This document shows, piece after piece, positions 5,547 to 12,620 of a stretch of 16,021 nucleotides of DNA. The stretch covers positions 1 through 16,021 of the forward strand of contig DKFC01000011.1 in assembly GCA_002452745.1 (NCBI GenBank), given 5' to 3'. Position 1 is the first letter of the stretch. The number at the start of each line of letters is the position of its first letter. The notes under the pieces are model-generated. The model had not been told where the DNA came from. It made no database searches and saw only the letters and a program-made list of their open reading frames with translations. Made by a program: the position numbers and the translations under genes. This DNA comes from Firmicutes bacterium UBA6806. GTDB lineage: Bacteria > Bacillota > Clostridia > Peptostreptococcales > Acidaminobacteraceae.

Positions 5547-6935
5547 ATGAAAAATATAAAAATACCACACACGTATGCATTGTTATTCATGATTATTGTT
5601 TTAGCTACGGTGATGACTTATGTTGTACCAGCAGGTCAGTTTGCAAGAGAAAAAGACCCTGATACAGGAAGAGTATTTGTTGTTTCAGGGAGTTTTGAAA
5701 CAGTGGATAACACACCCGTAACCCCTTGGGGTCTCTTTAAATCAATTCCAAAAGGTATGGAAAAAGCGGGATATATCATATTTTTTGTCTTGATGATTGG
5801 CGGTGCATTTGGAATTATTCAAAAAACAGGCGCAATTGATGCGGGGATATCAGGTGTGGTAAAAAAAATGGAAGGGAAAGAAAGGATGGTTATTCCCGTT
5901 ACAATGTCCATTTTCTCACTGGCAGGTGCCATGCTGGGATCAGCAGAGGAATTGTTGCCGTTTTATCCAATCGTCATAACCCTTGCCCTTGCTCTTGGAT
6001 TTGATACGATAACAGGAACTGCTATGGTGCTGCTGGGGGCAGGGGCAGGCTTTGCTGGCGCTTTTTTAAATCCTTTTACTATTGGAATTGCACAGGGAAT
6101 ATCAGGTCTTCCGCTATTTTCGGGGATTGGATTTAGGTTGATTTCCTATGCGATTCTACTCTCGATTACAGTAATATATGTCATGAGATATGCCGCTAAA
6201 ATTCAGGTGAATCCTGAACTCAGCCCCACATATGAGTCAGATAAAAAAAAGCATATGCACTTTAATATAGAAACCTTACCAGAATTTACTTTAAGTCATA
6301 AGTTGGTCTTGCTGACATTGGTTGCGGGGCTTGCTGTACTGGGATATGGCGTGGTCAAGTGGGGCTTTTATATTACTGAATTGACGGCGATGTTTCTGAT
6401 TATAGGCATTGTAGCAGGTATTGTGGGGAGGCTTGATATCAACACAATCGCGGAATCCTTTGTAGATGGGGCTAAGGAGCTGGTTTACGGAGCGCTTATC
6501 ATTGGGCTTGCAACAGCCATTATGGTGGTCATGGAAGAGGGCAGTATCATGGACACCATTATCTTTAGCATGGCAAATTTGGTAAAAGGACTTCCACCTG
6601 CTTTAAGTGGAGTCGGTATGTTTGTTGTGCAGAGCATAATCAATCTATTTGTGCCTTCTGGAAGTGGTCAGGCCGCCGTTTCGATGCCAATTATGGCGCC
6701 GATGGCTGATGTAGTTGGGATAACAAGACAAAGTGCTGTATTGGCATTTCAATTTGGAGATGGCTTTACAAATGTTATCTCCCCAACCTCAGGCTATTTT
6801 ATGGCTGCAATTGCGATTGGAGGCATCAAGTGGGAGAAATGGGCAAAATGGATGCTGCCACTCTTTGTAATCTGGTCAGCAGTGGGGGCAATTCTAGTGG
6901 CTGTCTCTGTGGGAATCCACTATGGGCCATTTTAA
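5547..6935 (+). CDS. YfcC-family membrane transporter 2
   Basis: This 462-residue carrier is paralogous to the protein at 2582-3961, with the same signatures: the VVPAGQF turn (26-32), GSAEELLPFYP (131-141), GAFLNPFTIGIAQ (171-183), SGSGQAAVSMPIM (371-383), FQFGDGFTNVISPTSGYFMA (401-420) and the YGPF end. About 11-12 transmembrane segments are predicted, with a hydrophilic cytoplasmic loop at about 218-250 that differs most between the two copies. ATG 5547 is chosen because a G-rich ribosome site (5537-5544) fits it; ATG 5529, in frame and overlapping the M20 end, has no good site. Keeping two related carriers on either side of one repressor and one hydrolase suggests related but different substrates, or uptake by one and export by the other. 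Which applies cannot be told from sequence. Confidence 0.88.
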   Translation: MKNIKIPHTYALLFMIIVLATVMTYVVPAGQFAREKDPDTGRVFVVSGSFETVDNTPVTPWGLFKSIPKGMEKAGYIIFFVLMIGGAFGIIQKTGAIDAGISGVVKKMEGKERMVIPVTMSIFSLAGAMLGSAEELLPFYPIVITLALALGFDTITGTAMVLLGAGAGFAGAFLNPFTIGIAQGISGLPLFSGIGFRLISYAILLSITVIYVMRYAAKIQVNPELSPTYESDKKKHMHFNIETLPEFTLSHKLVLLTLVAGLAVLGYGVVKWGFYITELTAMFLIIGIVAGIVGRLDINTIAESFVDGAKELVYGALIIGLATAIMVVMEEGSIMDTIIFSMANLVKGLPPALSGVGMFVVQSIINLFVPSGSGQAAVSMPIMAPMADVVGITRQSAVLAFQFGDGFTNVISPTSGYFMAAIAIGGIKWEKWAKWMLPLFVIWSAVGAILVAVSVGIHYGPF

Positions 6936-7029
6936 TGAAAGATTAGATTGAAAATGATAAAGACCCAGTTCTATTATGAAACACTGACTTTAGAAAAAAC
7001 AGAAGAAGATGTTTAAACTATTAATTGAG

Positions 7030-7093
7030 AATCCCCTTGAGAGTGTAAACAAAAGTTTGCGTATGCTATTGTTTACACTCTCAAGGGGATTCC
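7030..7093 (+). repeat. Perfect 24-bp inverted repeat (long hairpin)
   Basis: Bases 7030-7053 are the exact reverse complement of 7070-7093, with a 16-nt loop. The arm begins GAATCCCCTTGAG and ends GTAAACAA. No T-run follows (next bases CTTGCATTTAAAG), so it is not a standard intrinsic terminator, although it could still end or stabilise the transporter 2 transcript. Perfect pairing over 24 bp is stronger than usual for a terminator and could mark a small mobile hairpin element or an RNase III-type processing site. Just upstream, 7011-7019 repeats the right part (TGTTTAAAC) of the dyads at 2534 and 4314. Confidence 0.75.
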
Positions 7094-7148
7094 TTGCATT
7101 TAAAGATGTTCAGGCTAATATCTGGCAAAAAACCTTCCAATTAGGCCA

Positions 7149-7166
7149 CCTATTTGCCCAAATAGG
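7149..7166 (+). promoter_or_regulatory. 18-bp dyad upstream of the regulator gene, candidate operator
   Basis: CCTATTTG and CAAATAGG form a perfect 8-2-8 inverted repeat centred about 92 nt before the regulator start and 33 nt upstream of its -10. With a 2-nt loop it is a poor RNA hairpin, so a DNA site for a dimeric protein is more likely. Autoregulation by the adjacent helix-turn-helix protein is the simplest guess. Confidence 0.5.
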
Positions 7167-7198
7167 ACAAGACCCTACCGTTTAAATTTTAAATTTTC

Positions 7199-7204
7199 TA
7201 TAAT
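7199..7204 (+). promoter_or_regulatory. -10 element for the HTH/TPR regulator
   Basis: TATAAT at 7199-7204 lies 45 nt before the ATG at 7250. No matching -35 is seen (the bases at the right distance are TACCGT), so the promoter may need an activator, which would suit the dyad just upstream at 7149-7166. The GGAGA at 7238-7242 is the ribosome site. The rest of 6936-7249 holds only the hairpin and dyad listed separately. Confidence 0.45.
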
Positions 7205-7249
7205 AAATAAGGAAGGTAGTTGTATAAATACTCATGCGGAGATTAGCGA

Positions 7250-8182
7250 ATGAAAAATTATGTTGGAACAATTATTAAAGCATTGAGAACAAAAAACGGA
7301 CTGACACAGAGGGAACTTGCTAAAGATATATGCTCGCTGCGCCAATTGATTCGGATTGAGGCAAATGAAAATGCGCCAAGCACTTTTTTAATGCAGGCCT
7401 TCTCAGCTAAACTTGGAGATGACCTGATGGATTATATGCCCTATTTTTTAGAAGAGAATGGCTATGTCATAAAAAGGGCTTTGGAAAAAGCTTATCTTGA
7501 ATATAATCATCAGAATTATAAGGCGGTATTAGAGCAAATTGAACCAGTCAGTCAGACAAACTATATCCAGAGCAAATTTATCAGACAAAAGGTAGAGTGG
7601 ATTGGAATCAGTGCATCCATATGCTTAAATGAACACGAGGCGCAAGAAATGGAGCTGTTGAAAACACTTAGACTCACCAAGGATATTCAAGCGCTTGATG
7701 AAATATTTCAGTTTAATTTGACTAAAGTTGAACTTGAACTTGTTTCGGCGATTATTTTTAGTATTTTAAAGGGAAATGAGGCGAAAAAAGGCGAGAGGCT
7801 TTTGAATAAATTAATTGAGTATATTGAGAATCAATTCAAGGCATCCATGACTCCAGTTTATATAAGTAGTTTACTTCATCATGCAAGTATTCAACTCAGA
7901 GATGGAAAGCATGAAAAGGCGATTGAATCTGTTGAAAAGGGCATCCGATGCGGCACTAAGTACAACCAACTAAGTTTGCTGGACAGACTTTATAATATCG
8001 GTGGACGGGCATACTATAAACTGGGAAATCAGGCCAAAGGTCAGCAGTATTTGATTACCTATATCCTCATGGCGCAAAACAAGGCTCAGGGAAAGGAACT
8101 AGACGAGATTTATGAGACGCTGGTAGATCATTACTATTTGGATTCCCTCAATATATCAGATTTAATCATGGGGAATTCCTAG
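7250..8182 (+). CDS. HTH/TPR transcriptional regulator of the RRNPP (Rgg/PlcR/PrgX-like) type
   Basis: The 310-residue protein starts with a compact XRE-type helix-turn-helix (about 5-60), including TIIKALRTKNGLTQRELAKD and RQLIRIEANENAPS, and the rest is all-helical with TPR-like repeats (for example AYLEYNHQNYKAVLEQI near 81-97 and ASIQLRDGKHEKAIESVEKGI near 223-243). This order and length are those of RRNPP regulators, which bind short secreted signalling peptides in the TPR groove and switch nearby promoters. Position supports a local role: it is followed by 139 nt holding a possible 17-codon ORF and the scfA promoter, with no strong terminator in between, so transcripts could run into scfAB. 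Whether it controls scfA, its own gene or something else is unknown. A TPR-HTH protein with a non-peptide ligand cannot be excluded. Confidence 0.82.
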   Translation: MKNYVGTIIKALRTKNGLTQRELAKDICSLRQLIRIEANENAPSTFLMQAFSAKLGDDLMDYMPYFLEENGYVIKRALEKAYLEYNHQNYKAVLEQIEPVSQTNYIQSKFIRQKVEWIGISASICLNEHEAQEMELLKTLRLTKDIQALDEIFQFNLTKVELELVSAIIFSILKGNEAKKGERLLNKLIEYIENQFKASMTPVYISSLLHHASIQLRDGKHEKAIESVEKGIRCGTKYNQLSLLDRLYNIGGRAYYKLGNQAKGQQYLITYILMAQNKAQGKELDEIYETLVDHYYLDSLNISDLIMGNS

Positions 8183-8190
8183 AGAAAAAT

Positions 8191-8244
8191 ATGAAATTGT
8201 CTGACATTTCCACTTGCAGTGTGAATCTGCTTTTCATCGTATAA
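8191..8244 (+). CDS. Possible 17-residue signalling-peptide ORF (tentative)
   Basis: An ATG nine bases after the regulator stop opens a 17-codon frame, MKLSDISTCSVNLLFIV. It has one basic residue near the start and a hydrophobic C-terminus (VNLLFIV) that resembles the C-terminal heptapeptides of PrgX-type pheromones and inhibitors (for example cCF10, LVTLVFV). RRNPP regulators are commonly followed by a small gene for their peptide. Against it: the ribosome site is weak (AGAG at 8181-8184), there is no clear secretion signal, and the last codons overlap the -35 of the scfA promoter, so the frame may be chance. Confidence 0.25.
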   Translation: MKLSDISTCSVNLLFIV

Positions 8245-8259
8245 AAAGTATGTTATAAT
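8231..8259 (+). promoter_or_regulatory. Promoter of scfA
   Basis: TTTTCA (8231-8236) and TATAAT (8254-8259) are spaced by exactly 17 nt, with TG at 8251-8252 giving an extended -10. Transcription should start near 8266. The leader then holds a 6-bp hairpin, ATTGAC/GTCAAT (8284-8289 and 8294-8299, loop TGAG), before the AAAGGAGG ribosome site at 8307-8314. Confidence 0.7.
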
Positions 8260-8321
8260 GATTTGTGTTTTTCTTTTCTAAAGATTGACTGAGGTCAATT
8301 AGACTTAAAGGAGGAAATGAG

Positions 8322-8462
8322 ATGAAGCATATCAAAACTTTAAACAGCGGAACTTTGAAGAGCTCGGCTGCACATGGCGGTTGCGGTGAGTGTCAAACTT
8401 CTTGTCAATCAGCTTGTAAAACTTCTTGTACTGTTGGAAATCAAGAATGTGAAAATAAATAA
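8322..8462 (+). CDS. scfA: SCIFF ranthipeptide precursor (six cysteines in forty-five residues)
   Basis: This 46-residue peptide begins MKHIKTLNSGTLK and carries six cysteines at 21, 24, 28, 32, 36 and 43 in the pattern GCGECQTSCQSACKTSC followed by TVGNQEC, the hallmark of SCIFF, a near-universal clostridial RiPP precursor. In studied homologues the partner radical SAM enzyme forms thioether links from Cys to non-alpha carbons (gamma for the Cys-Thr pair), so the product is called a ranthipeptide. Here C32 and T37 correspond to the first established Cys-Thr pair. The strong ribosome site at 8307-8314, its own promoter and the maturase immediately downstream make the call secure even though the gene is very short. 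The biological role of mature SCIFF is still poorly defined; proposals include quorum-sensing-like control of metabolism. Confidence 0.97.
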   Translation: MKHIKTLNSGTLKSSAAHGGCGECQTSCQSACKTSCTVGNQECENK

Positions 8463-8476
8463 TAGCTTCAGTTTAG

Positions 8477-8502
8477 AAAGCAGCTTGGAGCTGCTTTTCT
8501 TC
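8477..8502 (+). terminator. Hairpin between scfA and scfB, probable partial terminator
   Basis: AAAGCAGCT (8477-8485) and AGCTGCTTT (8489-8497) form a perfect 9-bp stem with a 3-nt loop, followed by TCTTC. The tail is broken by C residues, so it is likely leaky. It would let the small precursor be made in excess over the maturase, and may also protect the scfA mRNA 3' end. Confidence 0.65.
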
Positions 8503-8537
8503 ATGCCAAAATGGCAGCAATTGAAATGGAGGAATCA

Positions 8538-9905
8538 ATGATTCATAAGTTTAAACAAGGCGATCTTCACTTTGTTCTTGACGTCAATAGCGGTGCGGTA
8601 CATGTTGTAGATGAAATAGTTTTCGATGTCTTAGAGTATTATCCCAAAACCTCTCCCATTAACGTCGTAAAAAACCTCATGGAAAAATACCCAGAGGATA
8701 TGATAAAAGAAACGATAGATGAAATCGACGCTCTCATTGAACATGAGATGCTCTATACAGATGACAAATATGTCAACTCAATTGAATTTCAAAATAGAAG
8801 TCCTGTTATCAAGGCTATGTGTTTGCATATAGCACACGATTGCAACATCAGATGTGCTTATTGTTTTGCCTCGCAAGGCGATTTCAAAGGTGACCGTTCT
8901 CTCATGAGCTATGAAGTGGGTAAACAGGCATTGGATTTATTGATACAGTATTCGGGAAATAGAAGAAACTTGGAAGTTGACTTTTTTGGCGGGGAACCGC
9001 TTATGAACTTTGAAGTTGTGAAAAAATTGGTGGAATATGGACGTAGTTTGGAGCCGATTCACAACAAGCGATTTAGATTTACACTAACAACCAACGGTGT
9101 TCTGTTAAACGATGAAATTATAGAATATGTCAACGAAAATATGGAAAATGTCGTATTGAGTATAGATGGCAGAAGAGAAACCAACGACAAAATGAGATAT
9201 ACAATTTCTGGTGGCGGGACTTATGATATCATCGTTCCTAAGTTCAAGAAACTCGTGGACAGCAGGAAGGGCAAATCTTATTATGTGCGGGGAACATTTA
9301 CAAAGTACAATAAAGATTTTGCAAAAGATGTTCTTCACATGGCGGATTTGGGCTTTAAGTCAACGTCAGTGGAGCCAGTTGTTGCACATCCAGAAGACCA
9401 CTACGCTCTGTCAGAAGAAGATATCGACTACATCAACAGTCAATATGAACTTTTGGCGGATGAATTAATCAATCGAAAGGGAACTGAAAACGAGTTCAAC
9501 TTTTTCCACTTTGCAATTGACATGAAACAAGGCCCGTGTGTTGTGAAGAGGCTCTCAGGGTGTGGCGCTGGTTCTGAGTATTTGGCAATTACACCAGATG
9601 GAGATATCTATCCTTGTCATCAATTTGTTGGAGATGAACATTTCAAAATGGGAAATGTCATGGCTGGTCTTTTGGATTTTGGTTTGACCAATGAGTTTAA
9701 AAATGCCCATGTATACAACAAGCAAAAGTGTAGAGAATGTTGGGCAAGATTTTACTGTAGCGGTGGCTGCCATGCAAATGCATACAATTTCAACAACGAC
9801 ATCTACATCCCATATGATTTGGGCTGTGAACTCGAGAAAAAACGAATAGAATGTTCTGTTTACATCTACGCAAAACTCAATCAAGAGGAGGTCGAAAATG
9901 ATTAA
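8538..9905 (+). CDS. scfB: SCIFF radical SAM maturase (thioether-forming, SPASM domain)
   Basis: This 455-residue enzyme has an N-terminal precursor-recognition region (HFVLDVNSGAVHVVDE, about 10-26), the radical SAM motif CNIRCAYC with cluster cysteines at 102, 106 and 109, and FFGGEPLMNFE (149-159). The C-terminal SPASM domain has cysteines at 334, 342, 360, 398, 401, 407, 411 and 430, including CRECWARFYCSGGC, for two auxiliary 4Fe-4S clusters. It matches the CteB/ScfB family that makes Cys-Thr thioether bonds in SCIFF. ATG 8538 is chosen because GGAGG at 8528-8532 precedes it and because the family starts MIHKF/YK; ATG 8511 in the same frame would add nine residues and has no ribosome site. 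The end overlaps the next gene by 8 nt, so translation is probably coupled. Confidence 0.96.
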   Translation: MIHKFKQGDLHFVLDVNSGAVHVVDEIVFDVLEYYPKTSPINVVKNLMEKYPEDMIKETIDEIDALIEHEMLYTDDKYVNSIEFQNRSPVIKAMCLHIAHDCNIRCAYCFASQGDFKGDRSLMSYEVGKQALDLLIQYSGNRRNLEVDFFGGEPLMNFEVVKKLVEYGRSLEPIHNKRFRFTLTTNGVLLNDEIIEYVNENMENVVLSIDGRRETNDKMRYTISGGGTYDIIVPKFKKLVDSRKGKSYYVRGTFTKYNKDFAKDVLHMADLGFKSTSVEPVVAHPEDHYALSEEDIDYINSQYELLADELINRKGTENEFNFFHFAIDMKQGPCVVKRLSGCGAGSEYLAITPDGDIYPCHQFVGDEHFKMGNVMAGLLDFGLTNEFKNAHVYNKQKCRECWARFYCSGGCHANAYNFNNDIYIPYDLGCELEKKRIECSVYIYAKLNQEEVEND

Positions 9906-10404
9906 AGCGTTTAAGTCGCAATTCCCTCAAATTCACAAGAGTTGTTTTGTTGCAGAAAGTGCTGATGTCATTGGACAAGTAATAGTAGAAGAAAACGCGA
10001 ACATTTGGTATAATACAGTAGTTAGGGGTGACGTTGAGCCGATTCACATCGGTGCGAGGACAAATGTCCAAGATCAAGTCGTCATCCACGTCAGTCAGGG
10101 ATACAAAGCGACAATTGGAAACGATGTAACCATAGGCCACGGTGCTATCGTTCACGGTTGTACAGTTGAAGACAATGTCTTGATTGGCATGGGCGCAATT
10201 GTGCTCGATGGTGCATATATAGAAGAGAACTGCATTATTGGGGCAGGAGCTCTTGTACCACCCAATAAGAGAATTCCAAGCAATTCTCTGGTTATAGGGT
10301 CGCCGGGAAAAATCGCAAGGACTCTGACACCGGAAGAAATTGAACATATTAAGCAATCTGCTATAGGATATGTGGAATTGTCACAAAATCATAAAACAGA
10401 ATAG
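9898..10404 (+). CDS. Gamma-class carbonic anhydrase-like protein (left-handed beta-helix)
   Basis: The 168-residue protein is built of hexapeptide repeats (for example VIVEENANIWYNTVVRGD, TIGNDVTIGHGAIVHG, IIGAGALVP) and belongs to the YrdA/PaaY/CaiE gamma carbonic anhydrase group. The three metal-binding histidines are present: H64 (VVIHVS), H81 and H86 (GHGAIVHG), as are R43, D45 (VVRGD) and Q58 (NVQDQ). The conserved VIGSPGKIAR end (132-141) is also there. It should form a trimer with one Zn or Fe per subunit interface; many group members have weak or unproven carbonic anhydrase activity. It overlaps scfB by 8 nt, has its own strong AGAGGAGG (9884-9891), and leads into secD after 12 nt, so it is part of the scfB-secDF transcript. 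Why it sits there is unclear. Confidence 0.9.
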   Translation: MIKAFKSQFPQIHKSCFVAESADVIGQVIVEENANIWYNTVVRGDVEPIHIGARTNVQDQVVIHVSQGYKATIGNDVTIGHGAIVHGCTVEDNVLIGMGAIVLDGAYIEENCIIGAGALVPPNKRIPSNSLVIGSPGKIARTLTPEEIEHIKQSAIGYVELSQNHKTE

Positions 10405-10416
10405 GGAGGAATCTAG

Positions 10417-11712
10417 ATGAAAGGAAAAAATACGATCTTGTTTTTCCTAATTGTTGCACTCATAGCAGGTATTGCATTTGTGGCGATAAATGGGTTAACT
10501 GTCGGCAGTTACACGATTAAGTCGGTAAAGGATTCTATGAATCTGGGCCTTGACATCAAGGGCGGCGTCGTTGTTGTCTATGAAGCAAAAACAGATCAAA
10601 CAGGCTCTGAGTTGACAAAGACTATGGAGCAAACAAAACAAGTTATCGGAAGACGTATCAACGAACTTGGCTTAACTGAACCAGTTATCACCATTCAGGG
10701 GGACAACCGTATCCGAATCGAACTTCCTGGCGTTGGAAATGCTGAGGATGCAATTAATTTAATCGGTCAAACAGCTCAATTGGAGTTTGCAAGAGTCACT
10801 GGTGATGTGTTTGCATATTCTGGAATGACAAAAGACATGTTTGAGTCTGTAACCGTGTTAACAGGAGACAACGTTGCAGATGCGTTTGTATCACGTGATT
10901 CATATAACCAACCTGTTGTTGGCCTTAAATTCAACAGTGCTGGAACTGATTTGTTTACAGAGGGAACGAGAGAAGCTTCTGCAAACGGTACTAAAACCGG
11001 ACAAATTGCGATTTTGTTAGATGGTAAAGTAATCTCTGCTCCAACAGTAGATCAAGTTATTTCAAAAAATGAGGCTGTTATCCAAGGAAACTTTACATTG
11101 GAATCTGCAAATGAACTCGCTACATTGATTAGAGGTGGTGCGCTTCCTGTTCAACTGGAAGAAGTACAAACATCTGTTATTGGACCTACTCTTGGATTGG
11201 ATTCTTTGAATTCGGCAATCAAAGCTGCTGAAATAGGCCTTTTATTGGTTGTTTTGTTCATGCTTGTTTACTACAGAATTCCTGGCATCATTGCATCAAT
11301 TGCACTTGCTTTATATGCTATTATCGTCGTTTACGCCATGATCGGTTTCAATGCGACTTTAACACTTCCGGGTGTTGCTGGTATCGTATTATCCTTGGGG
11401 ATGGCTGTTGACGCAAACGTTATTATATTTGAAAGACTTAAAGAGGAAATGGCAGTTGGCAAATCACTTCGTGCTTCAATAGACGGTGGATTCCATAGAG
11501 CCATGAGAACCATTGTGGACTCAAATGTTACAACTTTCATCGCAGCGGTTATTTTATTCGTATTCGGTGAAGGTGCAATTAAGGGATTTGCTGTTACACT
11601 GATGATTGGTATCATTGCGAGTATGTTCACAGCAGTGCTTGTCACTAAGACGTTATTGAAACTATCACTTGGTTTCACAGACCGTAAAAAACTCTATGGA
11701 TCAAGGGGGTAG
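10417..11712 (+). CDS. secD: SecD, protein-export membrane subunit
   Basis: SecD works with SecF as a proton-driven partner of the Sec channel that helps release translocated proteins on the outer face of the membrane. The 431-residue product has TM1 (about 7-25), the SLNLGLDIKGG-like motif as SMNLGLDIKGG (40-50), an external P1 region with RRINELGLTEP (79-89), LIRGGALPVQL (237-247), and five further transmembrane segments from about 272 with GIVLSLGMAVDANVIIFER (322-340) and the MRTIVDSNVTT segment (363-373). The length is typical of Firmicute SecD made as a separate protein; Bacillus has a fused SecDF. AGGGAGG at 10403-10409 is its ribosome site. SecF follows after 5 nt, so translation is probably coupled. 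Confidence 0.97.
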   Translation: MKGKNTILFFLIVALIAGIAFVAINGLTVGSYTIKSVKDSMNLGLDIKGGVVVVYEAKTDQTGSELTKTMEQTKQVIGRRINELGLTEPVITIQGDNRIRIELPGVGNAEDAINLIGQTAQLEFARVTGDVFAYSGMTKDMFESVTVLTGDNVADAFVSRDSYNQPVVGLKFNSAGTDLFTEGTREASANGTKTGQIAILLDGKVISAPTVDQVISKNEAVIQGNFTLESANELATLIRGGALPVQLEEVQTSVIGPTLGLDSLNSAIKAAEIGLLLVVLFMLVYYRIPGIIASIALALYAIIVVYAMIGFNATLTLPGVAGIVLSLGMAVDANVIIFERLKEEMAVGKSLRASIDGGFHRAMRTIVDSNVTTFIAAVILFVFGEGAIKGFAVTLMIGIIASMFTAVLVTKTLLKLSLGFTDRKKLYGSRG

Positions 11713-11717
11713 CCGAA

Positions 11718-12608
11718 ATGAAAGAAATTAAATTTACACCAAAATATAAAGTGTGGTTCGGTATTTCAGGTCTTGTTATCGCCGTAGGGATTATTTTAAT
11801 GCTTGTAAACGGACTTAACTTCGGGATTGATTTCACTGGTGGTACCATGATGCAAGTGAATCTCAACAAAACAGTTTCAGTAAGTGAAATCAACGATACG
11901 CTTAAAGAGTTTGACCTGTCACCTGAAATTGTTCATGCGGGTGAACTGAAACAAGAAGTCATCATCAAAACAAAGGCTTCGCTTAACAATGCAGAAAGAA
12001 CTGAAGTTTTTAACAAATTAAAAGAGACTTACAGCTTGACAGATGAAGATTTCAGGAGTGCAGAGCAATTTGGTCCTGCTATTGGAACTGAGATCAGAAA
12101 TAGGGCGTTGATGGCAATTGCGGTTGCATCAATTTGCATGTTGGTGTACATCTCATTTAGATTTGAAGTGGTATTTGGACTTGCGGCAATTATCGCATTG
12201 CTTCATGACGTATTGTTCCTAATTTCAATCTATTCAATCTTTAGATTGACCATCAATTCATCGTTTATTGCGGCGATTTTAACGATTGTCGGTTACTCAA
12301 TCAATGATACAATCGTTGTATTTGACCGCGTTAGGGAAAATGTCAAGAGAGATAAGAACAAAAGCCATTTTGAAACGGCAGATAAGTCTATCAATCAAAC
12401 GCTTACTAGATCCCTCAATACTTCTTTGACGACGTTATTGGTTATTGGATCGCTTTACTTCTTAGGGGTTGAGTCCATTAAAGAATTTGCATTGCCGTTG
12501 ATGTGCGGTGTTGCGGTTGGTACGTATTCATCTATTTTCATTGCCAGTCCAGTTTGGGCAATTATCAGAAATAAGATGGCTAAAAAAGGATCTTATGCTG
12601 CAAATTAA
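11718..12608 (+). CDS. secF: SecF, protein-export membrane subunit
   Basis: This 296-residue partner of SecD has TM1 (about 12-30), the family motif NGLNFGIDFTGGTMMQV (31-47), a short external domain, and five more transmembrane segments from about 128. The latter include VGYSINDTIVVFDRVREN (191-208), with the conserved Asp/Arg residues of the proton path, and SINQTLTRSLNTSLTTLL (224-241). It starts 5 nt after the secD stop, using the GGGGG at the end of secD (11705-11709) as ribosome site. A strong terminator follows at 12621-12676, marking the end of the scfA-secF transcript. Confidence 0.97.
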   Translation: MKEIKFTPKYKVWFGISGLVIAVGIILMLVNGLNFGIDFTGGTMMQVNLNKTVSVSEINDTLKEFDLSPEIVHAGELKQEVIIKTKASLNNAERTEVFNKLKETYSLTDEDFRSAEQFGPAIGTEIRNRALMAIAVASICMLVYISFRFEVVFGLAAIIALLHDVLFLISIYSIFRLTINSSFIAAILTIVGYSINDTIVVFDRVRENVKRDKNKSHFETADKSINQTLTRSLNTSLTTLLVIGSLYFLGVESIKEFALPLMCGVAVGTYSSIFIASPVWAIIRNKMAKKGSYAAN

Positions 12609-12620
12609 TTTATGAGACCT

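Noticed and set aside
7011..7019. Third ArsR operator (TGTTTAAAC) after transporter 2
   Set aside because: Only the right half matches; the left arm GTTGAAA is absent and no promoter or start codon lies at the spacing seen for the two full copies. It is probably a chance match or a relic.
8215..8234. Terminator between the HTH regulator and scfA (GCAG/CTGC then TTTT)
   Set aside because: The stem is only 4 bp and could not end transcription efficiently; the bases are better explained as the scfA -35 region.
9877..10356. 159-codon open frame on the minus strand over the carbonic anhydrase gene
   Set aside because: It mirrors the regular hexapeptide-repeat codons on the plus strand and shows no protein-family features.
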